From the NCBI GenBank assembly GCA_030441535.1, contig JAUJFZ010000008.1, positions 1 to 64,000 of the forward strand: 64,000 nucleotides of DNA, written 5' to 3'. Positions 24,783-33,520 of this stretch are shown here, piece after piece. This DNA is from Betaproteobacteria bacterium LSUCC0117. GTDB taxonomy: Bacteria; Pseudomonadota; Gammaproteobacteria; Burkholderiales; Burkholderiaceae_C. The stretch's first letter is position 1; each line of letters begins with the position of its first letter. A program made the position numbers and the translations under genes. The notes below the pieces were generated by a model. That model was given only the letters and a program-made list of their open reading frames with translations, was not told the origin of the DNA and ran no database searches.

Positions 24783-25121
24783 TCAAGCCCGTAAACCAAA
24801 GGCGGTTTCGACTTGTCCATCGGAAGCAGGCAACCGGCTGGCGACCTGCGCAGAAATCGAACGACATAGCTCCAAAAAGAGCGGCTCTGCCACGCGATAA
24901 AAAATTTGCGTTCCCTCGCGCCGCCGCGACAACAGGCCCGCTTGATACATCAACCCCAAATGCCGCGACACATTGGCTTGCAAAGCGCCAGTGGCTCGAA
25001 TGATGTCGCTGACACACAGCTCTTCAGCGCAGATCACGTGCAGGATTCTCAAGCGCGTGGGCTCGCCCAGCACGCTGAAATAACGTGCTGTTGACTCGAA
25101 TACCGCGTTTAAATCCGACAT
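24783..25121 (-). CDS. ArsR-family repressor of the sox operon
   Basis: A 112-residue winged-helix regulator: LGEPTRLRILHVICAEELCV, then the recognition helix region GALQANVSRHLGLMYQAGLL and wing SRRREGTQIFYRV. Three Cys residues are present (two in the ICAEELC segment and one in LELCRSI). Related sox repressors sense sulfur species through Cys pairs. As the first gene of arsR-soxCDYZAXB it would regulate itself and the operon. Two short palindromes lie just upstream. Sulfur sensing is inference from family and location. Confidence 0.88.
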   Translation of the reverse strand: MSDLNAVFESTARYFSVLGEPTRLRILHVICAEELCVSDIIRATGALQANVSRHLGLMYQAGLLSRRREGTQIFYRVAEPLFLELCRSISAQVASRLPASDGQVETAFGLRA

Positions 25122-25147
25122 GGTTCTTTGGAGGAATCTTTGTATTG

Positions 25148-25175
25148 CTTGTAAACAAGTATATTATTGAATAAT
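25148..25175. promoter_or_regulatory. Candidate ArsR operator, two palindromes
   Basis: Two inverted repeats stand side by side, cttgt-aa-acaag at 25148-25159 and attatt-g-aataat at 25163-25175. They lie 27 to 54 bases upstream of the regulator start and between it and the divergent yhhQ gene. AT-rich palindromes of this length are typical ArsR binding sites. Either could control one or both directions. Confidence 0.5.
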
Positions 25176-25243
25176 GATATATGGATAAGTGAAAACCCTA
25201 ATTTTTGCTGATCGCTCACAGGCGTCATGAGACAATATTGCCC

Positions 25244-25819
25244 ATGACAAATTCAATCCCCACCTCCTTCCCTACTTGGCCGCTGCATCGCCTGTGGTTG
25301 CCGATTTTGGCGATGACGTTGGTCATCGTGGTCTCCAACGTTGCGGTCATGTACCCCATCAATGACTGGCTCACTTGGGGTGCCTTCACCTACCCGTTTG
25401 TTTTTTTGGTCACCGATTTGACCAACCGCGCTGTCGGCCCTGCGGGTGCACGCAAAGTCGCATGGGCAGGTTTGGTACTTGCCGTGGTGCTGTCGGTGTA
25501 CTTTGCTGACTGGCAAATCGCGTTGGCATCAGGTGGCGCTTTCATCAGTGCGCAGCTACTGGACATCGCATTTTTCAACCGCATGCGCGCCATGACATGG
25601 TGGAAAGCCCCCTTAATCGGATCGATCGCCGCGTCCGTACTGGATACCGGCTTGTTCTTCTTCATCGCCTTCTACGGTTCCGAAATGAACTGGTTGATGC
25701 TGGCGAGCGGCGATTTATTGGTAAAGTGGGCCATGGCTGCCGCATTGCTGATGCCCTACCGACTCCTGTTACCTTGGGTCGCCGGTATCGCCTCGCAGGT
25801 CGCCAAGCCTGCGCACTGA
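25244..25819 (+). CDS. yhhQ: Queuosine precursor transporter YhhQ
   Basis: A 191-residue inner-membrane protein with six or so helices. It belongs to the Vut_1/YhhQ family, which imports 7-cyano-7-deazaguanine or 7-aminomethyl-7-deazaguanine, precursors of tRNA queuosine. Family segments are PFVFLVTDLTNRAVGPAGAR, SAQLLDIAFFNRMR and ASVLDTGLFFFIAFYG. The ATG at 25244 starts the short cytoplasmic N-terminus before the first helix; an upstream in-frame start at 25205 adds 13 residues and is less likely. Divergent from the sox regulator. GluQRS, which modifies queuosine in tRNA-Asp, is encoded 1.6 kb downstream. Confidence 0.88.
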   Translation: MTNSIPTSFPTWPLHRLWLPILAMTLVIVVSNVAVMYPINDWLTWGAFTYPFVFLVTDLTNRAVGPAGARKVAWAGLVLAVVLSVYFADWQIALASGGAFISAQLLDIAFFNRMRAMTWWKAPLIGSIAASVLDTGLFFFIAFYGSEMNWLMLASGDLLVKWAMAAALLMPYRLLLPWVAGIASQVAKPAH

Positions 25820-25840
25820 CCTACCTCCAGCGAGCCAAAG

Positions 25841-26323
25841 ATGACCCACCAAAACGCAAACGCCGCCCGCCCAGCCCGACTTTCTCGGAGTGGTTTATCA
25901 GTGGCGTCGGCGTGGTTGGTTTCCTTGGCACTGGTCGGCTGCACCACGCCGGGCACGCCGCTGAACGAGCCCGCCGCGACAGACCCCAATGCACCACAAG
26001 CCCGCGTGGCAGATGACTTCCCGGTCCCTAGTGGCTCGCGCGTCCTGACTGACGAAACCTTGGTCTTGGGCAGCGGCAACAACTGGACTGGGCGCCTGAG
26101 CTTGGCCCTTAGCGTTGACGCACAAAACGCCTATGTGCATTTCCGAGATCAGGCCAAGTCATTTGGTTGGACTCTCGTGTCAGGCTCCTTCGGCACCACA
26201 AGCATTCTTACTTTTGCCAAAGCCCAACGGTCCGCAACGGTTCTCATCCAAGACGGTAATCGGCTTCAAGGTATCAAAGCAACCATCACCGTGAGTCCGA
26301 TGGCTACCCCAGCGACCAAGTAA
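25841..26323 (+). CDS. Hypothetical lipoprotein
   Basis: A 160-residue protein with a lipoprotein signal whose lipobox is LALVGC, near residue 34. The mature part has a low-complexity Pro/Ala/Thr stretch and then a small domain (VPSGSRVLTDETLVLGSGNN, followed by AYVHFRDQAKSFGWTLVSGS). That domain resembles single-domain outer-membrane-associated lipoproteins of unknown role. It follows yhhQ by 21 bases, so the two may be co-transcribed. No function can be assigned. Confidence 0.7.
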   Translation: MTHQNANAARPARLSRSGLSVASAWLVSLALVGCTTPGTPLNEPAATDPNAPQARVADDFPVPSGSRVLTDETLVLGSGNNWTGRLSLALSVDAQNAYVHFRDQAKSFGWTLVSGSFGTTSILTFAKAQRSATVLIQDGNRLQGIKATITVSPMATPATK

Positions 26324-26367
26324 TCGGCTATCCTCCTAACGGAAATCGTTTGAAGTTAGGAAACCGA

Positions 26368-27453
26368 ATGCCCCGTCCCAAAACACCGACAGTCAAAGCT
26401 CAACCTCACGTCGCCATCATCGGCGCCGGTATCGCGGGGATCACCTGCGCCCGCACACTCGCCCAAGCAGGCATGCGGGTAACTGTTTTCGAGAAAAGCC
26501 GCGGCTGTGGGGGGCGCATGTCCACCCGTCGCTCGCCGTTCGGCGACTTTGACCATGGTGCCCAGTACTTCACCATGCGCGACCCGCGCTTTGAAGCCGC
26601 CTTGGCGACCACCGCTCAAACAATCAAGCGCTGGAGCGCTAACACCGTGCGCGTGATGGACGCCAATGGACAAGTCCTCGCCACCACGGGAAATCCCAGC
26701 GATGCCCATTGGGTGCCGGTACCGGGTATGAACGCATTGGTCAAAGCGTGGGCTGCGCCGCTTCAGTATGGCACCCTCAAGGGCTGCAACGTGGTGTCGC
26801 AAACGCGCATTGTTAAGTTGCGGCAGCACGGGCAACAATGGGCCTTAGAAGCCGAGGTGACTGACCCCTCAAGTGGTGTAACCGATACCCAAACAGTGGG
26901 TAATTTTGACCATGTAGTCCTTGCCATCCCCAGCGCGCAGGCACACGCACTGCTCGCGTCGAGCAATGAAAAGCCAGACTGGCAATCGAGGATTGCCGAC
27001 GTCTTGGTCGACCCTTGCTGGACCCTCATGCTCGCTTACCCACAAGCCAACCAACCGATAGGCCCTCACTGGAACGTGGCCCGTAGCATCCACCATCGGG
27101 TCAGCTGGGTCGCGCGTGAGTCAAGTAAACCCGGACGCAGCACGGTTGAGCGCTGGACCGTACAGGCAAGCCCTCAATGGTCCCAAGAGCACGTGAATGA
27201 CGCACCTGACCGTGTCATCGCCAAGCTTACAAAAGCCTTTGGTGAGATCACAGGTATTCGCGTTACCCCATCGCACGCGGAGGTCCACCGCTGGCTCTAT
27301 GCGCAAACCCGCCGCCCACTTGGGCAGCCTTTTTTGTCCGACTCAACTCGTCAGCTCTCTGTTTGCGGCGACTGGTGCTTGGGGAATCGGGTAGAAAACG
27401 GCTTCGTCTCTGGCTTGGAACTCGCACTCGCACTCGCACAAAACCAAGACTGA
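26368..27453 (+). CDS. FAD-dependent oxidoreductase, renalase-like
   Basis: A 361-residue flavoprotein. The FAD-binding motif is IIGAGIAGITCARTLAQAG followed by VFEKSRGCGGRMSTRR and DHGAQYFTMRD, the signature of renalase-like amine oxidase-fold enzymes. The C-terminus has the matching FAD motif VCGDWCLGNRVENGFVSG. The substrate is unknown; bacterial members are thought to act on reduced nicotinamide isomers or related compounds. The ATG at 26368 has TAGGA eight bases upstream. A TTG at 26350 is an alternative. Short repeats of ctcgca near the end encode LALALA. Confidence 0.82.
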   Translation: MPRPKTPTVKAQPHVAIIGAGIAGITCARTLAQAGMRVTVFEKSRGCGGRMSTRRSPFGDFDHGAQYFTMRDPRFEAALATTAQTIKRWSANTVRVMDANGQVLATTGNPSDAHWVPVPGMNALVKAWAAPLQYGTLKGCNVVSQTRIVKLRQHGQQWALEAEVTDPSSGVTDTQTVGNFDHVVLAIPSAQAHALLASSNEKPDWQSRIADVLVDPCWTLMLAYPQANQPIGPHWNVARSIHHRVSWVARESSKPGRSTVERWTVQASPQWSQEHVNDAPDRVIAKLTKAFGEITGIRVTPSHAEVHRWLYAQTRRPLGQPFLSDSTRQLSVCGDWCLGNRVENGFVSGLELALALAQNQD

Positions 27454-27467
27454 ATTCGAATTGTCGG

Positions 27468-28388
27468 ATGCGTTACATTGGCCGCTTCGCGCCCTCCCCC
27501 ACGGGTCCGCTGCATGTGGGCTCCTTGGTAGCGGCGCTGGCGAGTTGGCTCGATGCGCGCGCGCACCATGGTCGTTGGCTGGTTCGTATTGAAGATGTGG
27601 ATACACCACGCACCGTCGAAGGTGCGGACCAGCACATCTTGCGTCAACTGGCTGCGTGTGGACTGGTCGCAGACGAACCCGTGCAATGGCAGTCCCAGCG
27701 ATTCGCTCATTACCAATCCGCATTGACGCAACTCGACACCAAGGGGTTGGTCTATGGGTGCTGTTGTTCGCGTCAAGCGATTTTGCATGCCCTTGAATTG
27801 AACCAGCAACCGCATCAGCGGCACACAACCCCTCGATATCCGGGCACCTGCGAACGGCTCAATCTCAACCAAAGCCGCACGAAGTTGGCGCAACGGCTCA
27901 AGACTCGCCCAGCTGGCACCGTGACCTGGACCGACCGTGCGAGCGGTCAACAAGCGGAGCCTGTCCACGCCGCCGTTGGTGATTTCGTATTGAAACGCGC
28001 CGATGACGTGTGGGCGTATCAATTGGCCGTCGTCGTTGATGACGCCGCACAGGGTGTGACGCATGTGGTGCGTGGTGCCGACTTGGCCGACAACACGGCG
28101 CGGCAAATATACATCCAACACTGCCTGGGTTTGGCACGACCCCATTACTTACACACACCGTTGGTGATGGGCCCAGACGGACAAAAATTAAGCAAACAAA
28201 ATAACGCTATCGCCGTACCGCTGACCGACACCCTAGGTGCCTTACGGGAGGCCGCTGCACGACTCAATCTACCAGCTGACGTCATACCCGAAGCGCGGCA
28301 GCCTTCCGAGTTGTTACAAGCATGGATTTCGCCTTGGCGTTCAGTGTGGATCACCGCATTCACGCCACCCTCGGGCACATACAATTGA
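27468..28388 (+). CDS. gluQ: Glutamyl-Q tRNA(Asp) synthetase
   Basis: A 306-residue paralogue of glutamyl-tRNA synthetase without the anticodon-binding domain. It attaches glutamate to the queuosine base of tRNA-Asp. HIGH-type motif: APSPTGPLHVGS. Zinc site: YGCCCSRQ with a later Cys in YPGTCE. KMSKS-type motif: GQKLSKQ. The ATG at 27468 begins RYIGRFAPSP; frames further upstream overlap the preceding gene. It follows the renalase-like gene by 14 bases. The gene and yhhQ make a local queuosine theme. Confidence 0.93.
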   Translation: MRYIGRFAPSPTGPLHVGSLVAALASWLDARAHHGRWLVRIEDVDTPRTVEGADQHILRQLAACGLVADEPVQWQSQRFAHYQSALTQLDTKGLVYGCCCSRQAILHALELNQQPHQRHTTPRYPGTCERLNLNQSRTKLAQRLKTRPAGTVTWTDRASGQQAEPVHAAVGDFVLKRADDVWAYQLAVVVDDAAQGVTHVVRGADLADNTARQIYIQHCLGLARPHYLHTPLVMGPDGQKLSKQNNAIAVPLTDTLGALREAAARLNLPADVIPEARQPSELLQAWISPWRSVWITAFTPPSGTYN

Positions 28389-28428
28389 GCGTTGGCACCG
28401 ACCGGGTGCCCCGCTTTGCAAACACGCC

Positions 28429-29154
28429 ATGTCCGACTCAAACTCGACCCCATCCGCCATCAGCTTCCCGAAACGCATCAAAAGCTACGTGCTTCGTGCG
28501 GGTCGCACCACGACAGGGCAAGCCAAGGCCTTGGCAGCGCTGGGCCCGCAGTTCACTGTGCCGTATCAAGACACGACACTCGATCTCGCAGCGACATTTG
28601 GCCGTGCGGCACCTGTCATTCTGGAAATTGGTTTTGGTATGGGTGAGTCCACCGCACACATCGCTGGCGTGCGTCCCAATGACAATTTTCTGTGCAGTGA
28701 GGTGCACATGCCAGGTGTCGGCGCGTTGCTCAAGCGAATCGGCGAGCAGGATATTCAGAACATTCGCATCGTGGCGCACGATGCAGTCGAAGTCTTGGAC
28801 AACATGCTCACCCCAGATAGTTTGGACGGCGTGCACATCTTTTTCCCAGACCCTTGGCACAAAAAACGCCATCACAAACGGCGCTTGATTCAAGACGCTT
28901 TCGTCGCCAAATTGGTAGGCCGTTTAAAAATCGGCGGCTACTTGCATTGCGCGACAGATTGGGGGCCTTACGCCGAGCAAATCCGCGATGTGTTGACTGC
29001 TAATCCCAACTTGGTCAACACCAGTTCGCAGACCGACGGCGACCGCGCAGGTTACGCAGATAAACCCAGCTACCGCCCACTCACCAAATTTGAAAACCGT
29101 GGCCTCAAACTCGGCCACGGCGTTTGGGACTTGGTGTTTAAGCGCGCGACTTAA
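28429..29154 (+). CDS. trmB: tRNA (guanine-N7-)-methyltransferase
   Basis: A 241-residue SAM-dependent enzyme that makes m7G46 in tRNA. The SAM-binding motif is ILEIGFGMGESTAHIA and the family motif is IFFPDPWHKKRHHKRR, with the acidic and basic residues needed for tRNA. The C-terminal TKFENRGLKLGHGVWDL is diagnostic. The ATG at 28429 is the first in good context after the gluQ stop. Its last 17 bases overlap the convergent alaS gene. Confidence 0.95.
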   Translation: MSDSNSTPSAISFPKRIKSYVLRAGRTTTGQAKALAALGPQFTVPYQDTTLDLAATFGRAAPVILEIGFGMGESTAHIAGVRPNDNFLCSEVHMPGVGALLKRIGEQDIQNIRIVAHDAVEVLDNMLTPDSLDGVHIFFPDPWHKKRHHKRRLIQDAFVAKLVGRLKIGGYLHCATDWGPYAEQIRDVLTANPNLVNTSSQTDGDRAGYADKPSYRPLTKFENRGLKLGHGVWDLVFKRAT

Positions 29155-31762
29155 CCCACGGCAGTACGCTTGCCAGCGCGGCAGGCAGGGCTGCGGCGTC
29201 GGTGCCGCCAGCCATCGCCATATCGGGCTTGCCACCGCCTTTGCCACCGACCTGCTGCGCGACCATATTGACCAGATCACCAGCTTTGATGCGGCTGATT
29301 TGATCAGCGGTCACGCCTGCCGCGAGCTGTACTTTCGCGCCATCACGAGCCGCCAAAACGATGACGGCAGACTTGAGCTTGGACTTCAATTTATCCATGG
29401 TCTCGCGCAGCGCTTTGGCATCGGCACCGGGAAGCTCAGCTGCCAGAACCGACACACCGCCGACGTCGACGGCTTGGTTCAATAATTCATCGCCTTGCGC
29501 CGAGGCGAGGCGTCCTTTTAGGGCATTCAGCTCTTTTTCGAGTTCGCGCACCTGCTCGACCATCGCGTTGACACGTGCAGGTACCTCTTGCGGGGTGACC
29601 CGCAGCGTACCCGCAACGCCGCCCAACGTCGCTTCCATTCCCTGCACGTACTGCAAGGCATTCAGGCCCGTTAATGCCTCGATACGACGCACCCCGGCGG
29701 CCACACCGCCCTCTGCATTGATAGTGAAGAAGCCGATGTCACCGGTGCGCTCGACGTGCGTGCCACCACACAATTCCCGGCTACTGCCAATGTCCAGCAC
29801 ACGAACCGTCTCGCCGTATTTTTCACCGAACAACATCATCGCGCCCGTTTTCTGGGCTGACTCAATGTCCATCACGCGGGCCTGAGAGGCCGCGTTTGCC
29901 AGAATCTCTGCATTCACGCGGTCTTCGATGGCCTTGATTTCAGCGTCGGATACTGGGGCGTTGTGCGTGAAGTCAAAACGAGTCTTATCGGCATCGACCA
30001 AACTGCCCTTTTGCTGCACGTGCTCACCCAAAACCTCACGCAAGGCTTTGTGCATCAGGTGCGTGGCCGAGTGATTCCGCACGATCGCCGCACGCCGTGA
30101 GCCATCGACTTGTGCATCCAGCGATTGACCAATCGTCAAACGCCCAGCCGTGAGGATGCCATGGTGACCAAACACATCCGCTTTGATTTTTTGGGTGTCC
30201 TCAACCTCGAATGCAATGCCAGCGGCGGTCAAGACGCCCGCATCGCCCACTTGGCCACCGCTCTCTGAATAAAACGGCGTGCGATCTAACACCACGACGC
30301 CAAGCTGCCCCGCATCCAATTGCGTCACGGGTGAACCATCGGCGTATAGAGCAACCACCGTAGCCGCTTGCGACAAGTGCTCGTAACCAACGAAAACGTT
30401 TGATGCGCCGGCGTACTCCAAGGCGCGATCCATCTTGAACTTGCCTGCTGCACGGGCCTGGTCTTTTTGACGGGCCATGGCCGCATCGAATCCAGCGGCA
30501 TCCACTTGCACGCCCCGCTCGCGGCAGACATCCTGTGTCAAGTCAAGCGGGAAGCCGTAGGTATCGTGCAACTTGAATGCGACATCGCCAGACAGCGTTT
30601 TGGCCCCCTCTGGCAAAGCCGCATCCAAAATTTCCATGCCGATGGCGAGTGTTTCGTAAAAACGCTCTTCCTCCGTTTTGAGCACTGCCATCACTCTCGC
30701 GGCTTGGTTCGTCAGGTTCGGGTAGGCCGCGCCCATGAGATCAACCAAATCTGGGACCAGTCTATGGAAGAAAGGGGTTTTCTGACCCAGCTTGTAGCCG
30801 TGACGAATCGCACGGCGAATAATGCGGCGCTGGACATAACCCCGCCCTTCGTTGCTAGGTATCACGCCATCACTCACCAAAAACGCTGTGGCGCGAATGT
30901 GGTCCGCAACCACCTTGAGTGAGGGGTTGCTGAGGTCTTGGCAGCCGGTTTCACGGGATGCGGCCGCAATTAAACGGGTGAACACATCGATTTCGTAGTT
31001 GCTATGCACGCCCTGCAAAATCGCCGCCAGTCGCTCCAAGCCCATACCGGTATCCACACAAGGCGCTGGCAGTTTCTTGACGGAGCCATCCTGCTGCATG
31101 TCAAACTGCATGAACACGTTGTTCCAAATCTCGATGTAACGGTCACCATCTTCATCGGGACTGCCGGGAGGACCCCCTGGGATCTCTGGCCCATGGTCGT
31201 AGAAGATCTCTGAGCATGGGCCACAAGGTCCCGTATCGGCCATCATCCAAAAGTTATCGGACATGTACTTGCCGCCCTTGTTGTCGCCGATTCGCACAAT
31301 GCGTTCGGCGGGCACGCCAATGTCATTTGCCCAGATGTCATACGCCTCATCGTCATCGATGTAGACCGTTACCCAGAGCCGTTCGGCGGGTAGTTTGTAA
31401 ACCTCAGTCAGTAACTCCCATGACCACCGCAGGCTGTCACGCTTGAAATAGTCACCAAAACTCCAGTTGCCGAGCATCTCAAAGAAGGTGTGGTGACGCG
31501 CCGTGTACCCCACATTTTCTAAGTCATTGTGTTTACCGCCGGCGCGCAAGCAGGCTTGCACGGAGGTCGCACGTTTGTAGCTACGGGTATCGGTGCCCAA
31601 GAACACGTCCTTGAACTGCACCATGCCGGAGTTCGTGAACATCAATGTGGGGTCATTACCGGGGACCAACGAACTACTGGCAACCACCGCGTGCGCTCGC
31701 TGCGCGTAAAAGTCGAGAAAGGATTGGCGAATTTCGGCAACGGTTGAGGGCGTTCGGCTCAT
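29138..31762 (-). CDS. alaS: Alanyl-tRNA synthetase
   Basis: An 874-residue class II synthetase of standard length. N-terminal aminoacylation domain (AEIRQSFLDFYAQRAH; VFLGTDTRSYKRATSVQACL), editing domain with HSATHLMH and CGGTHVERTGDIGFF zinc-binding residues, and a C-terminal C-Ala domain ending in GGGKPDMAMAGG. The ATG at 31762 gives the usual MSRTPSTVAEIR start; 14 codons further upstream are not family-like. The gene is divergent from gabD and overlaps trmB at its 3' end. Essential cytosolic enzyme. Confidence 0.97.
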   Translation of the reverse strand: MSRTPSTVAEIRQSFLDFYAQRAHAVVASSSLVPGNDPTLMFTNSGMVQFKDVFLGTDTRSYKRATSVQACLRAGGKHNDLENVGYTARHHTFFEMLGNWSFGDYFKRDSLRWSWELLTEVYKLPAERLWVTVYIDDDEAYDIWANDIGVPAERIVRIGDNKGGKYMSDNFWMMADTGPCGPCSEIFYDHGPEIPGGPPGSPDEDGDRYIEIWNNVFMQFDMQQDGSVKKLPAPCVDTGMGLERLAAILQGVHSNYEIDVFTRLIAAASRETGCQDLSNPSLKVVADHIRATAFLVSDGVIPSNEGRGYVQRRIIRRAIRHGYKLGQKTPFFHRLVPDLVDLMGAAYPNLTNQAARVMAVLKTEEERFYETLAIGMEILDAALPEGAKTLSGDVAFKLHDTYGFPLDLTQDVCRERGVQVDAAGFDAAMARQKDQARAAGKFKMDRALEYAGASNVFVGYEHLSQAATVVALYADGSPVTQLDAGQLGVVVLDRTPFYSESGGQVGDAGVLTAAGIAFEVEDTQKIKADVFGHHGILTAGRLTIGQSLDAQVDGSRRAAIVRNHSATHLMHKALREVLGEHVQQKGSLVDADKTRFDFTHNAPVSDAEIKAIEDRVNAEILANAASQARVMDIESAQKTGAMMLFGEKYGETVRVLDIGSSRELCGGTHVERTGDIGFFTINAEGGVAAGVRRIEALTGLNALQYVQGMEATLGGVAGTLRVTPQEVPARVNAMVEQVRELEKELNALKGRLASAQGDELLNQAVDVGGVSVLAAELPGADAKALRETMDKLKSKLKSAVIVLAARDGAKVQLAAGVTADQISRIKAGDLVNMVAQQVGGKGGGKPDMAMAGGTDAAALPAALASVLPWVKSRA

Positions 31763-31863
31763 GTGTAGACTCGGCGATAAAAGGTATAAACCCTCTATTT
31801 TCACCGATCTTTAGCTCGTTTTGGTCGGCCAAGCATCGGGTTTTGGTTTAACCTCTACTCGTT

Positions 31864-31879
31864 GTTTTCGCACGAAAAC
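31864..31879. promoter_or_regulatory. Inverted repeat upstream of gabD
   Basis: A perfect repeat, gttttcg-ca-cgaaaac, lies 35 bases before the gabD start in the alaS-gabD divergent gap. Its size and position suit a repressor or activator site. The binding protein is unknown. Confidence 0.35.
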
Positions 31880-31913
31880 GCTTCTGTTGACACCTCTACC
31901 GGAATTGCACGCC

Positions 31914-33386
31914 ATGAATAGCCCTTTAAGCCAACTCGCAGACCCCACGCTCTTAAAAACCAGCGCACTCATCAACGGCGAGTGGATCACGGCCGACAAC
32001 CAATTTGACGTCACCGACCCCGCCACCGGAGCCCACCTGGCAAAAGTTGCGAACATGGGCCCCGCCCAAGCAGAGGCCGCCATCGCCGCTGCGAACGCTG
32101 CCTGGGCGGGCTGGCGCAAAACGACCGCCAAGCAGCGCGCCATCATCATGCGCAAGTGGTACGACCTGTTGATGGCAAACCAAGCAGACCTAGCGCGCAT
32201 CATGACCGCCGAGCAGGGCAAGCCCTATGCAGAGGCGATGGGCGAAGTGGCCTACGGCGCCAGCTTTGTGGAGTGGTTCGCCGAGGAAGCGAAGCGGGTC
32301 AATGGCGAAACCTTGCCCACCTTTGACAACAACCGCCGCTTGTTGGTCTTGCGCGAGCCCATCGGCGTATGCGCGGCCATTACGCCTTGGAACTTCCCTT
32401 TGGCCATGATCACGCGCAAGGTCGCACCGGCACTGGCAGCAGGTTGTCCCGTCATCATCAAGCCAGCCGAGTTAACGCCGCTGACCGCGTTGGCCGCAGC
32501 TGAGCTGGCGATGCGTGCGGGTATTCCGGCCGGTGTTTTGAACATGTTGAGTGCTGACGCTTCACAGTCCATTGCCATCGGTAAGGTCTTGTGCGCCAGC
32601 GACGTGGTGCGCCACATCAGCTTCACCGGTAGCACCGAGGTGGGCCGCATCCTGATGGCGCAATCGGCGCCTACGGTCAAGAAGCTCTCCCTAGAGTTGG
32701 GCGGTAACGCGCCGTTCATCGTGTTCAATGACGCCGACATCGATAGCGCCGTAGAAGGCGCCTTTGCCAGCAAATACCGGAACGCGGGGCAAACCTGTGT
32801 GTGTTCTAACCGCTTCTACGTGCAGTCCGGCGTGTATGACGAGTTCTGTACGAAGTTCGCGGCCAAGGTCAAAACAGCGAAGGTCGGTAACGGTTTCGAA
32901 GAAGGCGTTAACCAAGGTCCGCTGATTGAGGAAGCGGCGCTCGAAAAAGTACAACGCCACGTCGAAGATGCGGTTGCCGGTGGCGCCCGCGTGCTGACGG
33001 GTGGCAAGCGCTTGTCCGGCCAATTTTTTGAGCCCACCGTGGTCGCTGACGCCACCGCGAACATGCTGTGTGCGAAAGAAGAGACGTTCGGACCCTTCGC
33101 CCCGATTTTCAAATTTACGGAAGAGCAAGAGGCTATCGATGCGGCGAACAACACCGAGTTCGGTTTGGCCAGCTATTTCTACAGCCGCGACATTGGGCGT
33201 ATTTTCCGGGTATCCGAGGCACTGGAATACGGCATGGTCGGCGTGAACGTCGGTATCTTGGCAACCGAGCACGTGCCCTTCGGTGGCGTCAAGCAAAGTG
33301 GCTTGGGTCGCGAGGGCTCACACCACGGCATGGATGACTACGTTGAAATCAAGTACGTGTGTATTGGCGATGTGATGTCGTCGTAA
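31914..33386 (+). CDS. gabD: Succinate-semialdehyde dehydrogenase
   Basis: A 490-residue aldehyde dehydrogenase that converts succinate semialdehyde to succinate with NAD(P). Catalytic residues are Glu261 (LELGGNAPF) and Cys295 (NAGQTCVCSN); the second Cys two residues on is typical of GabD. NAD-binding segments include TPWNFPLAMITRKVAPALAA and FTGSTEVGR. The ATG at 31914 begins NSPLSQLADPTLLKTSALIN, in line with the family; 31 codons upstream in frame are not family-like. No gabT lies nearby. Confidence 0.94.
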   Translation: MNSPLSQLADPTLLKTSALINGEWITADNQFDVTDPATGAHLAKVANMGPAQAEAAIAAANAAWAGWRKTTAKQRAIIMRKWYDLLMANQADLARIMTAEQGKPYAEAMGEVAYGASFVEWFAEEAKRVNGETLPTFDNNRRLLVLREPIGVCAAITPWNFPLAMITRKVAPALAAGCPVIIKPAELTPLTALAAAELAMRAGIPAGVLNMLSADASQSIAIGKVLCASDVVRHISFTGSTEVGRILMAQSAPTVKKLSLELGGNAPFIVFNDADIDSAVEGAFASKYRNAGQTCVCSNRFYVQSGVYDEFCTKFAAKVKTAKVGNGFEEGVNQGPLIEEAALEKVQRHVEDAVAGGARVLTGGKRLSGQFFEPTVVADATANMLCAKEETFGPFAPIFKFTEEQEAIDAANNTEFGLASYFYSRDIGRIFRVSEALEYGMVGVNVGILATEHVPFGGVKQSGLGREGSHHGMDDYVEIKYVCIGDVMSS

Positions 33387-33394
33387 GAAACGCT

Positions 33395-33421
33395 AGCAGA
33401 CCGTGTAAACTCCGGTCTGCT
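33395..33421 (+). terminator. Hairpin after gabD
   Basis: A perfect 9-base-pair stem, agcagaccg with cggtctgct, surrounds a nine-base loop 8 bases beyond the gabD stop. The following gtttc is only weakly T-rich. It may end gabD transcripts or separate them from the tRNA gene 9 bases further on. Confidence 0.5.
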
Positions 33422-33430
33422 GTTTCAAAT

Positions 33431-33504
33431 GCGGGTGTAGTTCAATGGTAGAACGGCAGCTTCCCAAGCTTTAGACGCGAGTTCGATTCTCGTCACCCGC
33501 TCCA
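33431..33504 (+). tRNA. tRNA-Gly(CCC)
   Basis: Full cloverleaf: acceptor gcgggtg with cacccgc, D stem gttc with gaac, anticodon loop ttcccaa (anticodon CCC), T stem gcgag with ctcgt, and an encoded TCCA end. The anticodon stem has one C-T mismatch (28-42) and a G-T pair at 27-43, slightly weaker than usual. Confidence 0.93.
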
Positions 33505-33520
33505 CACACCACTGCTGGTA

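Noticed and set aside
25122..25243. preQ1 riboswitch before yhhQ
   Set aside because: I looked because YhhQ imports queuosine precursors, but no preQ1-type hairpin with an A-rich tail could be formed.
27418..27440. Tandem ctcgca repeats
   Set aside because: Only three units, encoding Leu-Ala repeats at the end of a normal gene; not a repeat array of interest.
27351..28145. Minus-strand frame opposite gluQ
   Set aside because: gluQ carries complete synthetase motifs; this is a mirror frame.
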